From an uncultured Lachnospiraceae bacterium (GTDB lineage Bacteria; Bacillota; Clostridia; Lachnospirales; Lachnospiraceae), in the NCBI GenBank assembly GCA_910585995.1, contig CAJUGG010000102.1:1-64000 (forward strand): 64,000 nt of DNA. Direction: 5' to 3'. Numbering within the stretch: position 1 is the first letter of the stretch; every line of letters starts with the position of its first letter. Made by a program: the position numbers and the translations under genes. The notes beneath the pieces were generated by a model. The model ran no database searches, was not told where the DNA came from, and worked only from the letters and a program-made list of their open reading frames with translations. Positions 55,145-62,487 of this stretch are shown piece by piece.

Positions 55145-55252
55145 ATTATAGTTCCGCATCCGCATATCCAATGCCCCGTATCTGGAAAAAATTTCAGCCG
55201 CTTCCCGTCTGAGATTCCTTCCGGGCATTGTCTATGCTCCTGCTGATTTTTT
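55145..55252 (-). repeat. Leader element (family 2) copy D, upstream of the pilin-like gene
   Basis: On the minus strand starts AAAAAATCAGCAGGAGCATA and ends GGATATGCGGATGCGGAACT just before AATAAGGAG. The stems are GCATA/TATGC and CAATGCCC/GGGCATTG, and the inner hairpin has CAGACGGGAAGCGGCTGAAA. Its first ~20 bases code for the last residues of the upstream sortase (KKSAGA and stop), so the element extends into a coding region. Confidence 0.7.
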
Positions 55253-56101
55253 GTTACTAAATATATATTTCATAAACAGTATCACTAACAAGGTCACGGA
55301 CAAGCCGAGCAGCAGGTACAGCATATAGTAGTTCTGCACTGCCCGCAGCATGGTCTCTACCGGGGTGTTTGCAAGTTCTTCTTCTCCGTTATATGGCACC
55401 CGGCTTCCTCTGACTAAGAGTCTGTGGGAGTTTACGCCGTAGGGGGTGCAGGTAAATAAGGTCACATGGTCTTCCCCTTCTATGATCTGAAGAGCAGCTC
55501 CTAAGGTCTCCAAGTCGTCTTTGTCGATCATCGGCAGGATCTGGTCTACTTCGTAGGCAAAGGTCTCGTCTAAGATATGGATATAGAAGAGATCTCCCCG
55601 GTACAGCTGGTCAATATCGGTAAATAATCTTGCGCTTGGCAGGCCTCTGTGGGCCGCTAAGACGCTGTGGGTGCTCTCGCCTCCGATCGGGAGCTTGGTG
55701 CCGCTTAGGTGTCCTGCTCCGGTCTGTAAGATGTCTTCTCCGGTGCCGTGATAGATGGAGATCTTGACATTGATCTTGGGGATCGAGAGATACCCCATCA
55801 CGCCGTCGCCGGAGATATTCAGGATCTTCCAGTATTCGCTGTCTTTGGATTCAGCGTCATCGCCTGTGAAGGCGTCGCTTAACAGGTTATTTTGTTCTAA
55901 GCTGTCATTATAAGCTCTGGCACTCTCCCATTCTTTGGAATAATCTTCAGGTGTCATCTGGGAGATGGTCTCTTCGTAGCTGGTGATCAGCCTGCTCTGG
56001 CGGTAGGTGTTCCACTGATCGGAGATCGTGGGGTAGCACAGGATGCCAAAGCCTATCAGGAACAGGAGTCCAAAGAGGAGGGTCGGGATTTTTTTCTTCA
56101 T
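55232..56101 (-). CDS. srtC: Class C sortase, pilus assembly
   Basis: 289 residues. N-terminal hydrophobic helix, NQWNTYRQSRLITSYEE, a catalytic-domain segment IPKINVKISIYHGTGEDIL, the His of SVLAAHRGLP, and the Cys/Arg pair of LFTCTPYGVNSHRLLVRGSR. The C-terminal transmembrane helix is typical of class C. The region where class C enzymes carry the DPW/DPF lid has EQNNLLSDAF, so the lid motif seems to be missing, unlike in the second sortase. ATG at 56101 has AAGGAG upstream; it follows that gene by 8 bases. Joins pilin subunits by isopeptide bonds. Confidence 0.92.
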   Translation of the reverse strand: MKKKIPTLLFGLLFLIGFGILCYPTISDQWNTYRQSRLITSYEETISQMTPEDYSKEWESARAYNDSLEQNNLLSDAFTGDDAESKDSEYWKILNISGDGVMGYLSIPKINVKISIYHGTGEDILQTGAGHLSGTKLPIGGESTHSVLAAHRGLPSARLFTDIDQLYRGDLFYIHILDETFAYEVDQILPMIDKDDLETLGAALQIIEGEDHVTLFTCTPYGVNSHRLLVRGSRVPYNGEEELANTPVETMLRAVQNYYMLYLLLGLSVTLLVILFMKYIFSNKKSAGA

Positions 56102-56109
56102 GGTGTGAG

Positions 56110-56985
56110 TCACTCCTTGGAGGCCGCGGTCTGTTTGATTTTTTTATCGTACTTATATAATAGGAAGATACACAGTCCGGTCACGCCTAATCCGATGAGT
56201 ACCCACAGCAGGTAGCTGGTATGGAGACTGGTGCCGATCAGACCAGAGGCTGCGGGGATGACTTCGTCCTGGACGGATTCGTAGGGTATCCGGTGTCCGC
56301 GGACGAGCAGGCGGTGGCTGTTGACACCGTAGGGGGTGCAGGTTAGGAGGGTCACGAGATCCTGGCCTGCTTCGGATACGAGTGCTTTGGTATCCGTGGG
56401 GTCTACTACGCTGATCTGGTCGACTTCGTAGCAGAGGGTGTCGTCTAAGATGGACAGGAGGAAATGGTCTCCTTCTGTGAGTTTGTCTAGGTCAGTGAAG
56501 AGGGCCGCGCTTGGGAGGCCTCTGTGGGCCGATATGACGGCGTGGCTTCCTTCGCCGCCGACGGGCAGGGAGCTGCCGGCCAGGTGGCCTGCGGCTTTTT
56601 GGAGGACGTCTTCATTGGTCGTGTGGTAGATGGGGATTTTGACGTTGATCTTGGGGATCTGGACGTAGCCCATCATGCCGTCGCTTGTGAGGTTCAGGCA
56701 GGAGAGGTATTCTTCGCTGCCTTCTTCGGGGACTTGGGCGGTGGAGAAGGAGTCGGGGAGGATGTAGGGGTCTAGGGCTTCGTTATAGGCGAGGGCTTTT
56801 TGCCATTCGGATTCGTAGTCGATCTGGCCGGATTCATCGAGGGCTGCGACGGTTTCGTCGTAGGTGGTGATGAGGCGGGATTGTCGGTAGTTGTTCCATT
56901 GGTTAGCTGTGAATGGGTACAGCAGCAAGGACAGGCCGGCTGTGAACATGAGAATGAGGATAATTGTAGTGATTTTTTTATTCAT
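56110..56985 (-). CDS. srtC: Class C sortase, pilus assembly, with DPY lid
   Basis: 291 residues from ATG at 56985 with AAGGAG upstream. The N-terminal helix is followed by PFTANQWNNYRQSRLI, then EALDPYILPDSF, a DPY-type lid. The catalytic domain has IPKINVKIPIYHTTNEDVLQ, HAVISAHRGLP (His) and TLLTCTPYGVNSHRLLVRGHR (Cys, Arg). A C-terminal membrane helix ends it. It is the first sortase in the operon, after the backbone pilin gene, and probably polymerises it. The two sortases share most motifs and arose by duplication. Confidence 0.94.
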   Translation of the reverse strand: MNKKITTIILILMFTAGLSLLLYPFTANQWNNYRQSRLITTYDETVAALDESGQIDYESEWQKALAYNEALDPYILPDSFSTAQVPEEGSEEYLSCLNLTSDGMMGYVQIPKINVKIPIYHTTNEDVLQKAAGHLAGSSLPVGGEGSHAVISAHRGLPSAALFTDLDKLTEGDHFLLSILDDTLCYEVDQISVVDPTDTKALVSEAGQDLVTLLTCTPYGVNSHRLLVRGHRIPYESVQDEVIPAASGLIGTSLHTSYLLWVLIGLGVTGLCIFLLYKYDKKIKQTAASKE

Positions 56986-57032
56986 GTGTCTGGACTCTCC
57001 TTGATGTTGTAAATTTATATACTGGATGCTGT

Positions 57033-57120
57033 ACATAGTGTACGCTGGGCGCGATATATGGGTACGCAGGGCACAGCATATGAGTACGCAAGATGCGGTA
57101 TATGAGTACGCAGGACGCTG
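57033..57120. repeat. Four 22-bp tandem repeats in the sortase leader
   Basis: Units at 57055-57076, 57077-57098 and 57099-57120 share TATGAGTACGCA-type sequence; a degenerate fourth precedes at 57033-57054. They lie 48-135 bases upstream of the first sortase and stop exactly where the left arm of the next palindrome begins. Confidence 0.75.
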
Positions 57121-57296
57121 CCGGGAATGAGGGGATACCCCCGCAAACCCAAGGGCAACGCTGCGGTGAACTAACTGCAACTTCGACCAGCGACGCGAAG
57201 GCTCGGCCTTCGCGCCGGGTCTACGTGGGCAGTGGATTTCACCTCCGCTAAAAGCGCCCTCAAAAGAGTTCGCGGGGGTATCCCCTCATCCCCGGC
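57120..57296. repeat. Palindromic element with a different core (family 4)
   Basis: Arms of 25 bp at 57120-57144 and 57272-57296 pair with one mismatch, a transition that gives G-U in minus-strand RNA. The core (57145-57271) is structured: GCGGTGAA with TTCACC, AGGGC with GCCCT and a central CGCGAAGG/CCTTCGCG hairpin. It is unrelated to the other cores. It lies between the pilin gene and the first sortase. Confidence 0.75.
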
Positions 57297-57398
57297 GGCT
57301 GACGGTGGACGACCTATGGGGTGGTCATCCGCGCGGGTCAGGGCGGGTGGGGATGGGGTGCTGCTTGCACGTGTTGCAGGTTGTTCTGTTTTGGACGG

Positions 57399-57433
57399 GT
57401 GCCGGATGAGCTTACGGGCGCTCATGCCGGCAC
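57399..57433. other. Hairpin downstream of the backbone pilin gene
   Basis: GTGCCGGATGAGC pairs with GCTCATGCCGGCAC apart from a one-base bulge. No T-run follows on the minus strand, so RNA stabilisation or attenuation is more likely than full termination. The remaining sequence 57434-57479 shows nothing further. Confidence 0.55.
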
Positions 57434-57479
57434 GAGTCTTTTGGCTTATGTATGGTTGGATTGGTTACAATACTTTTCT

Positions 57480-59468
57480 TTATCTAGCAGATTTTCTGCG
57501 GCTGATGAAGTACAGAGCAGCTGCAAGAATCATGATTGCACATCCGCCAAAGGTGAAGATTGTTGTACCGATACCACCGGTGGATGGAAGGGATGCGATC
57601 TTGGTATTTGGAACTGTACTAGTATTCATACCATTTTCCTCTTTCTCATTTGTATAAACCTTAACTGTTCCACCATCATGTGATACTGTAAATTCATTAG
57701 TTGTCTTACCGTCAATAGTAATCTTCCAAGACTTCAGCTGTCCAGCTTCTACGCCAGTAACCTTATTGCTTTCTTCATGATACGTAGCTTCAATCGCAAT
57801 CTCAAATACATGCGCATTTAATGAATATCCAGTTGGTGCTTTTGTCTCTTTTAAGTAATATTTAGCTGGTTTACCAGTTGTTCCTGCGGCGAGTCCTCTG
57901 ATGGGCAATTGACCATTCTCAGCAGAAGCTATAATTCCCGTTGGATGAATCACATTTGTATAAATATGATCTTCAAGTTTGTCGTTGTCTGTAGGTTTGA
58001 AAGTATCTGGATTTACTGTATATAAGGTAAACTCAGCATCTTTCAATACATCTGTTATAGTTTTATTACCAATTTCTATATCTTTGCCAGTTTCTTCACC
58101 TGTCTTAGTCAAGATACCACTGGTAAGTTCTTTAATACTTGTAGAACCATTTGCACCACCATTGATATCAAACGTATAAGTAAATGTTTTGTCTTCTTTC
58201 TCTTCAATTACATCTTCACCATTTATGTTTGAATCCTTTGTATATTTTATAGATACATCATTTACATTTTCCTCATAATTATCAGCAGCATTTTCATTTA
58301 ATGTTGCGGAATAGAGGATAATCGCACGCTCTCCAACATACTGATTCAGAGTATAATCATTAGTTGTTCCATTTATAGTTCCAAAATCTGTCACTACAAA
58401 ATTAACTGTAATCGTTGTTTTCTTTGTGGTGTCATCCTTTTTAACGTCAAGTGTATAATCTTTACCTTCTTCTAATACTTTATCACCAACTGTAGCTACA
58501 GGCAGACCATCCTCGTCTTCAACAACTTCGCTTACTATGCCAGGAATAACCACTTTAAGATCATTGTTATAATCAAATCCTTCATCTAATGTATCAACTA
58601 CATTAAATACAGGATGTTTTCCACCATAATTTGGAATTGGAGTGATTGGTACAGCAAATTCGATCTTGTCACCCTCTTTAATATTTGCAGAATTTCCTTT
58701 GGAGGTCTCTTCGTCTTCTCCTACTACCCATTTTTCAACAGCCGGACCATCAGTTACTTTTACCCAGCTATCTGTTGAAAGGATACTAAAGTTAGCTTCA
58801 TCCAAAATATTTCCTGTACTGTCTGCATTAACTTTATAATAAATGGATGCTACGATCGGATTATAAATCTTGCTCTCACTTCCGCTGACAGCAATCAAAT
58901 AAGAACCCACTTTCAATCCTGTCAAGGTTACAGAGAAAGTACCATTTGCAGCATCTGTCTTAGTATTATCAGCAGTTACAGCAACTTCAATTTGATTGCA
59001 AGCTTCATTATCTACATTAGCATCATCTTCAGCAATATGATTCCAAACTGCTGTCAACTGATCCTCAGATATTGTGATTTCAGGTACTTTAGTTTTATCT
59101 GTTGGATCTTCAATAGGTGTTGTGTCAATTACATTACCTGCACCTACTGCACTTTCACCATATACTGCTGCATAGCTGGAGAAGCTTCCATTGTTATCCC
59201 CTTTGCCATCCGTAATGGTTTCATTATTTGCATATACAGCTTTTACAACCTGATATGCACTAATCTTTAATGTAGAAGGCAGTTGCCCATCTTCTAATGC
59301 AAAACCATCGATGGTAATCTTTCCTGTATCTCCACTTTTACCTGTTGCAGGTGTCTCGGTTACTCCAGGTGTCCCTGGTGTTGATGTTTCTGCAAACGTC
59401 GTCACCGACATTCCCAGTACCATTGCCAGTGTCAGCACTACTGACAAAATCTTTTTCATCTTTTTCAT
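57480..59468 (-). CDS. LPXTG pilin with isopeptide domains, probable backbone subunit
   Basis: 662 residues. Signal peptide to about residue 27 (ends TTFAETST), Thr/Pro-rich start, then three or four Ig-like/Cna-B pilin domains, including PNYGGKHPVFNVVDTLDEG as in isopeptide-forming D2 domains and KYYLKETKAPTGYSL at the C-terminal prealbumin-like domain. Sorting signal LPSTG at about 627-631, followed by a hydrophobic stretch and RRKSAR. It is the most AT-rich gene of the locus and is next to the sortases, as expected for the polymerised backbone. The YPKN pilin motif was not found. Confidence 0.9.
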   Translation of the reverse strand: MKKMKKILSVVLTLAMVLGMSVTTFAETSTPGTPGVTETPATGKSGDTGKITIDGFALEDGQLPSTLKISAYQVVKAVYANNETITDGKGDNNGSFSSYAAVYGESAVGAGNVIDTTPIEDPTDKTKVPEITISEDQLTAVWNHIAEDDANVDNEACNQIEVAVTADNTKTDAANGTFSVTLTGLKVGSYLIAVSGSESKIYNPIVASIYYKVNADSTGNILDEANFSILSTDSWVKVTDGPAVEKWVVGEDEETSKGNSANIKEGDKIEFAVPITPIPNYGGKHPVFNVVDTLDEGFDYNNDLKVVIPGIVSEVVEDEDGLPVATVGDKVLEEGKDYTLDVKKDDTTKKTTITVNFVVTDFGTINGTTNDYTLNQYVGERAIILYSATLNENAADNYEENVNDVSIKYTKDSNINGEDVIEEKEDKTFTYTFDINGGANGSTSIKELTSGILTKTGEETGKDIEIGNKTITDVLKDAEFTLYTVNPDTFKPTDNDKLEDHIYTNVIHPTGIIASAENGQLPIRGLAAGTTGKPAKYYLKETKAPTGYSLNAHVFEIAIEATYHEESNKVTGVEAGQLKSWKITIDGKTTNEFTVSHDGGTVKVYTNEKEENGMNTSTVPNTKIASLPSTGGIGTTIFTFGGCAIMILAAALYFISRRKSAR

Positions 59469-59546
59469 TTCCTTTTCCTTTCTTTGCTTGGTTGCCTGTT
59501 TACGTGTTACGTCAGGTCTTGCCCGGTGGGCCGCTTCGGGGTCTCC

Positions 59547-59568
59547 CCCGGCAGCGGAGGCTGCCGGG
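59547..59568. other. Strong hairpin between the two pilin genes
   Basis: CCCGGCAGC pairs perfectly with GCTGCCGGG around a GGAG loop, in the 124-nt gap between the LPNSG and LPSTG pilin genes. There is no T-run on the minus strand, so a stabilising 5' or processing hairpin that raises backbone pilin output is more likely than a terminator. Confidence 0.65.
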
Positions 59569-59592
59569 ATCTGTGATTGTTTCTTTGATCCG

Positions 59593-62430
59593 CTAGCACC
59601 TCCTCTGCCTGTTGTTTTTATATAAGATCAGTACGGCTGCCAACATTAGGAGGGTGCCGATGATCGTATACCAGTAGATTCCGATACCGCCGGAGTTCGG
59701 CAGTTCGTATAGGTCGGTGTTTTTGACGGTGAGGTTGAGTCGGTCGTTGGTGCCTTCTGTTGTAGAAGTTACGATGCTTACTTCACCGATCATATTGTTA
59801 TATTTTTGACTATCTGCCAGGCTTCGGCCGTTGATCAGGACTTCCAGACCGCTGCCTTGAACTTCTTCTCCGGTCGCTGGATCTTTGCTCACGGCGGTGC
59901 GTTTGATCTCCAGTTTGATTGGTTCTTTGAGGAGACAGTAGCCGCTTGGAGCTTTGAGTTCGTACAGCCAATAGGTGCCTGCCCGCAGGTTCTTAAAGCA
60001 GATCATTCCGTTTGCGTCTGTTCTGACTGGCTGAGGATTGTCAGATGTGTCTGACGAGGTGTCCTCCTGAGTTGTCAGGGCGGCTGGGTCGGTTCCTGTG
60101 TCTGTCGATGGTACTGCGGTCGGCAGGATTGGGTCGCCTTCTTTTGACTGGGTCAGGTAGAGGGCAAATTCTGCGCCTTCCAGTGAAGTCGTGCCGCTGC
60201 CGTCGGTCTTGTGCAGATACAGGTCAATCTTGTCTGGCATGTATTTGTTGGTGAAGACAAAGGATGCGCCTGCTTCGGTTGTCAGGAGTACGTTTTGTCC
60301 TTTGACTTCTGCAGTAGTACCGTCTGTGGACGGGATTGTCGGGACGCCCAGAGCGATGGTTACGTATGGACTGTCAGTCGTTGGTATCTGCTCTTTGTAC
60401 TCGGTCGTCAGTTTGGTCTCCCGTACGAGGTACTTTCTGTCTGCCAACAGGTCTTTGAAGACTGCGGTATGCTCGGCATCTAATACAAATTCTCCGGGAT
60501 CTAAGCCGTTTTTACTGTCCGGGCCAGTCGTATAGGTCCAGGTCTCCAGACCTTTTTGTACGGAATACATGGCTTTTTCTACTGTGGCGTAGATTCTGTA
60601 TTTCTGATCATTCGCAGTATACAGATATTCGTTGCTGTCCTCCGTTGTACCTGCTGTCCAGCTGTTTACCTCAGCTTCTGTCGCCTGAACAGCGATATAC
60701 TGCTTATTGCCCTCTTTGTTAAGAGCCGCTGTGATCTTTTCGTCAATTGCGGTCGCGTCGCCTCCAAAGACCTCCTTCACCTCTTTATACGTCCTCAGTT
60801 CCCGATACAATACAAAGTGAAATTCATCTTCGGTCAGTGTATCTTCTCCTTCGATCTGTATGGTCTTGGTCACGTTGAGTGTGCCTTTGGGTATGGGCTG
60901 ATTGACATAATGTAGCATCTGCGGCTCCTGCGTGCCGCTGACGGTGTAGATATCGTCTTTGGAATCCTCCGCTGGAGGGATGGGCTGGATCTGGACGTAT
61001 TTGCCGCCGGCCAGCTCTCTTACCTGATATTGGTCGCCTGGCTTCATGCCGATAAAGACCGCTGCCTCACCTGGCTTCAGGATAAATGTACCGTCCGGGC
61101 CGGTCGTGTCGGTCGCGATCACTTTCCCGTTCAGGGAGATCTGATCACCTTCCGGCTCATACTCCTCTTCTGTGTAGACGGGCTTGCCGTCGGTGGTGTA
61201 TCTTAGGTAGGTCTCGCCTGAGCGGGCATTGCCCCATTCGTCTGTCAGGCGGAAGGTGAAGTCTTCACCTGTCTTTTGTCCGGTGGTCAGGGTCTTCATC
61301 ACGCCAAATGAGACGTTGGTGTTATTAAAAGTTGCTTCCACCAGGGAATTGCCTGTGGAGCCTTCCTGACTGGTCTCACCGATCGGCCACCAGCCTTCGG
61401 GCATCACTTTGCCGAGGTCTTCTTCTGTCATGTCCGCCTGTTCTTCCTCGGTAAACTCAGTCAGGGCCGGGATCTCGGTCACTTTGTAGTCCGCGTCTGC
61501 CGGGATCTGGGAGAAGACTGCGGTCTGACCGCCTTTTATGGAAAATCTTCCTTTGTTGTCGGTCTTGCCTTCTGCGTTCTCTCCTGCTTTGGCACCTACG
61601 ATCGTGTAGGCTTCATCCACACAGGGCTGCCCTTTGATCTGAAGCGAAAACCAGAAATCCGGGGTGTCCGGTGCGTCATAGTCTTTGAGAAAGCTGATCT
61701 CTTTACTGACTCTTAACTCTGCCTTGCCGCCTGCGCCTTCGGGCACGTAGCGGTTGGTAAATGTCACGGCTGATCCTGTGGAGAGCACTTCACTCACAGG
61801 AGTGGAGCCGCCCGCAGGGCTTTTACAGGAATAACCGCCCTCGGAAAACAGGACTTCTTCGTACTCATACTTCAGTTCCAGGAAATTCCCTTCCGGGTCA
61901 CAATAAGCATGTGTCTTATCAACTTTCCACTCGCCGTTTTCCTCCTTTTTGGGGGTCAGATAGGTAGAAGATTCTGTTACCTTATATTTCCTGGCTCCAA
62001 AGTTCTTAAAACATGCCGTCTGCCCGGCCCTCAAGGTGAAGATCCCATAGTCGCCTGTGGTATTGGTGATTTTGGCACCTTTTATCCAGGTCCACCATCC
62101 TGGTAGATTTTGATCACTATATCTTCCTCTGTATTCGGCCACCTCACCGAGATCCTCATCAATCACCTGGTATTCCTGGTCACGGATCGGCTGGCCGTTT
62201 TCATCGGTCAGGATAAACTGGAAGAGATCCGCCGCCGGGGCTGTATAGCCCTCGGCTGCACTCTCCACCTGCTTGCTTACATAGAGGTCCGGGGAATTAT
62301 TGGGTTCATTGATAAATGTCGCCGTCGGCACCCCAGTCCCCCCGCCCGCCGCATAAGCGGGGAGGATACTTCCTGATAGACAACAGATAATAGTCAGGAA
62401 GGTTATTAGATTTTTAAATTGTTTCATCAT
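59593..62430 (-). CDS. Large LPXTG-type surface/pilin protein with repeated prealbumin-like domains
   Basis: 945 residues. Signal peptide to about residue 28, then several repeated beta domains of the type Phe-x-Phe-x-Leu with GTFILKPGEAAVF and GMKPGDQYQVREL, and a SpaA/Cna-B domain near 755-850 (SLEGAEFALYL, KNLRAGTYWLYELKAPSGY). The sorting signal LPNSG stands at about 910-914, followed by a helix and a basic tail. It is probably a minor pilin or tip protein. It lies 57 bases after the partial gene at the right edge and precedes the backbone pilin. Confidence 0.9.
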   Translation of the reverse strand: MMKQFKNLITFLTIICCLSGSILPAYAAGGGTGVPTATFINEPNNSPDLYVSKQVESAAEGYTAPAADLFQFILTDENGQPIRDQEYQVIDEDLGEVAEYRGRYSDQNLPGWWTWIKGAKITNTTGDYGIFTLRAGQTACFKNFGARKYKVTESSTYLTPKKEENGEWKVDKTHAYCDPEGNFLELKYEYEEVLFSEGGYSCKSPAGGSTPVSEVLSTGSAVTFTNRYVPEGAGGKAELRVSKEISFLKDYDAPDTPDFWFSLQIKGQPCVDEAYTIVGAKAGENAEGKTDNKGRFSIKGGQTAVFSQIPADADYKVTEIPALTEFTEEEQADMTEEDLGKVMPEGWWPIGETSQEGSTGNSLVEATFNNTNVSFGVMKTLTTGQKTGEDFTFRLTDEWGNARSGETYLRYTTDGKPVYTEEEYEPEGDQISLNGKVIATDTTGPDGTFILKPGEAAVFIGMKPGDQYQVRELAGGKYVQIQPIPPAEDSKDDIYTVSGTQEPQMLHYVNQPIPKGTLNVTKTIQIEGEDTLTEDEFHFVLYRELRTYKEVKEVFGGDATAIDEKITAALNKEGNKQYIAVQATEAEVNSWTAGTTEDSNEYLYTANDQKYRIYATVEKAMYSVQKGLETWTYTTGPDSKNGLDPGEFVLDAEHTAVFKDLLADRKYLVRETKLTTEYKEQIPTTDSPYVTIALGVPTIPSTDGTTAEVKGQNVLLTTEAGASFVFTNKYMPDKIDLYLHKTDGSGTTSLEGAEFALYLTQSKEGDPILPTAVPSTDTGTDPAALTTQEDTSSDTSDNPQPVRTDANGMICFKNLRAGTYWLYELKAPSGYCLLKEPIKLEIKRTAVSKDPATGEEVQGSGLEVLINGRSLADSQKYNNMIGEVSIVTSTTEGTNDRLNLTVKNTDLYELPNSGGIGIYWYTIIGTLLMLAAVLILYKNNRQRRC

Positions 62431-62487
62431 TTTTTCATATCCCCCTCGGTGGCTTGAGGGCTTTCGAGGGGGAAGGCCTCCTTTCTA

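Noticed and set aside
55140..55170. TATAAT in leader element copy D as a promoter
   Set aside because: The TTGGAT-15-TATAAT pair would start transcription at or within the ribosome binding site, and the -10 is not conserved in the other copies.
57033..57120. 22-bp tandem repeats as a CRISPR array
   Set aside because: Units are directly adjacent with no spacers, only four units, and no cas genes nearby.
57232..57657. Plus-strand frame between sortase and pilin genes
   Set aside because: It runs through the arm of a palindrome and antisense to the C terminus of the pilin; composition does not look coding.
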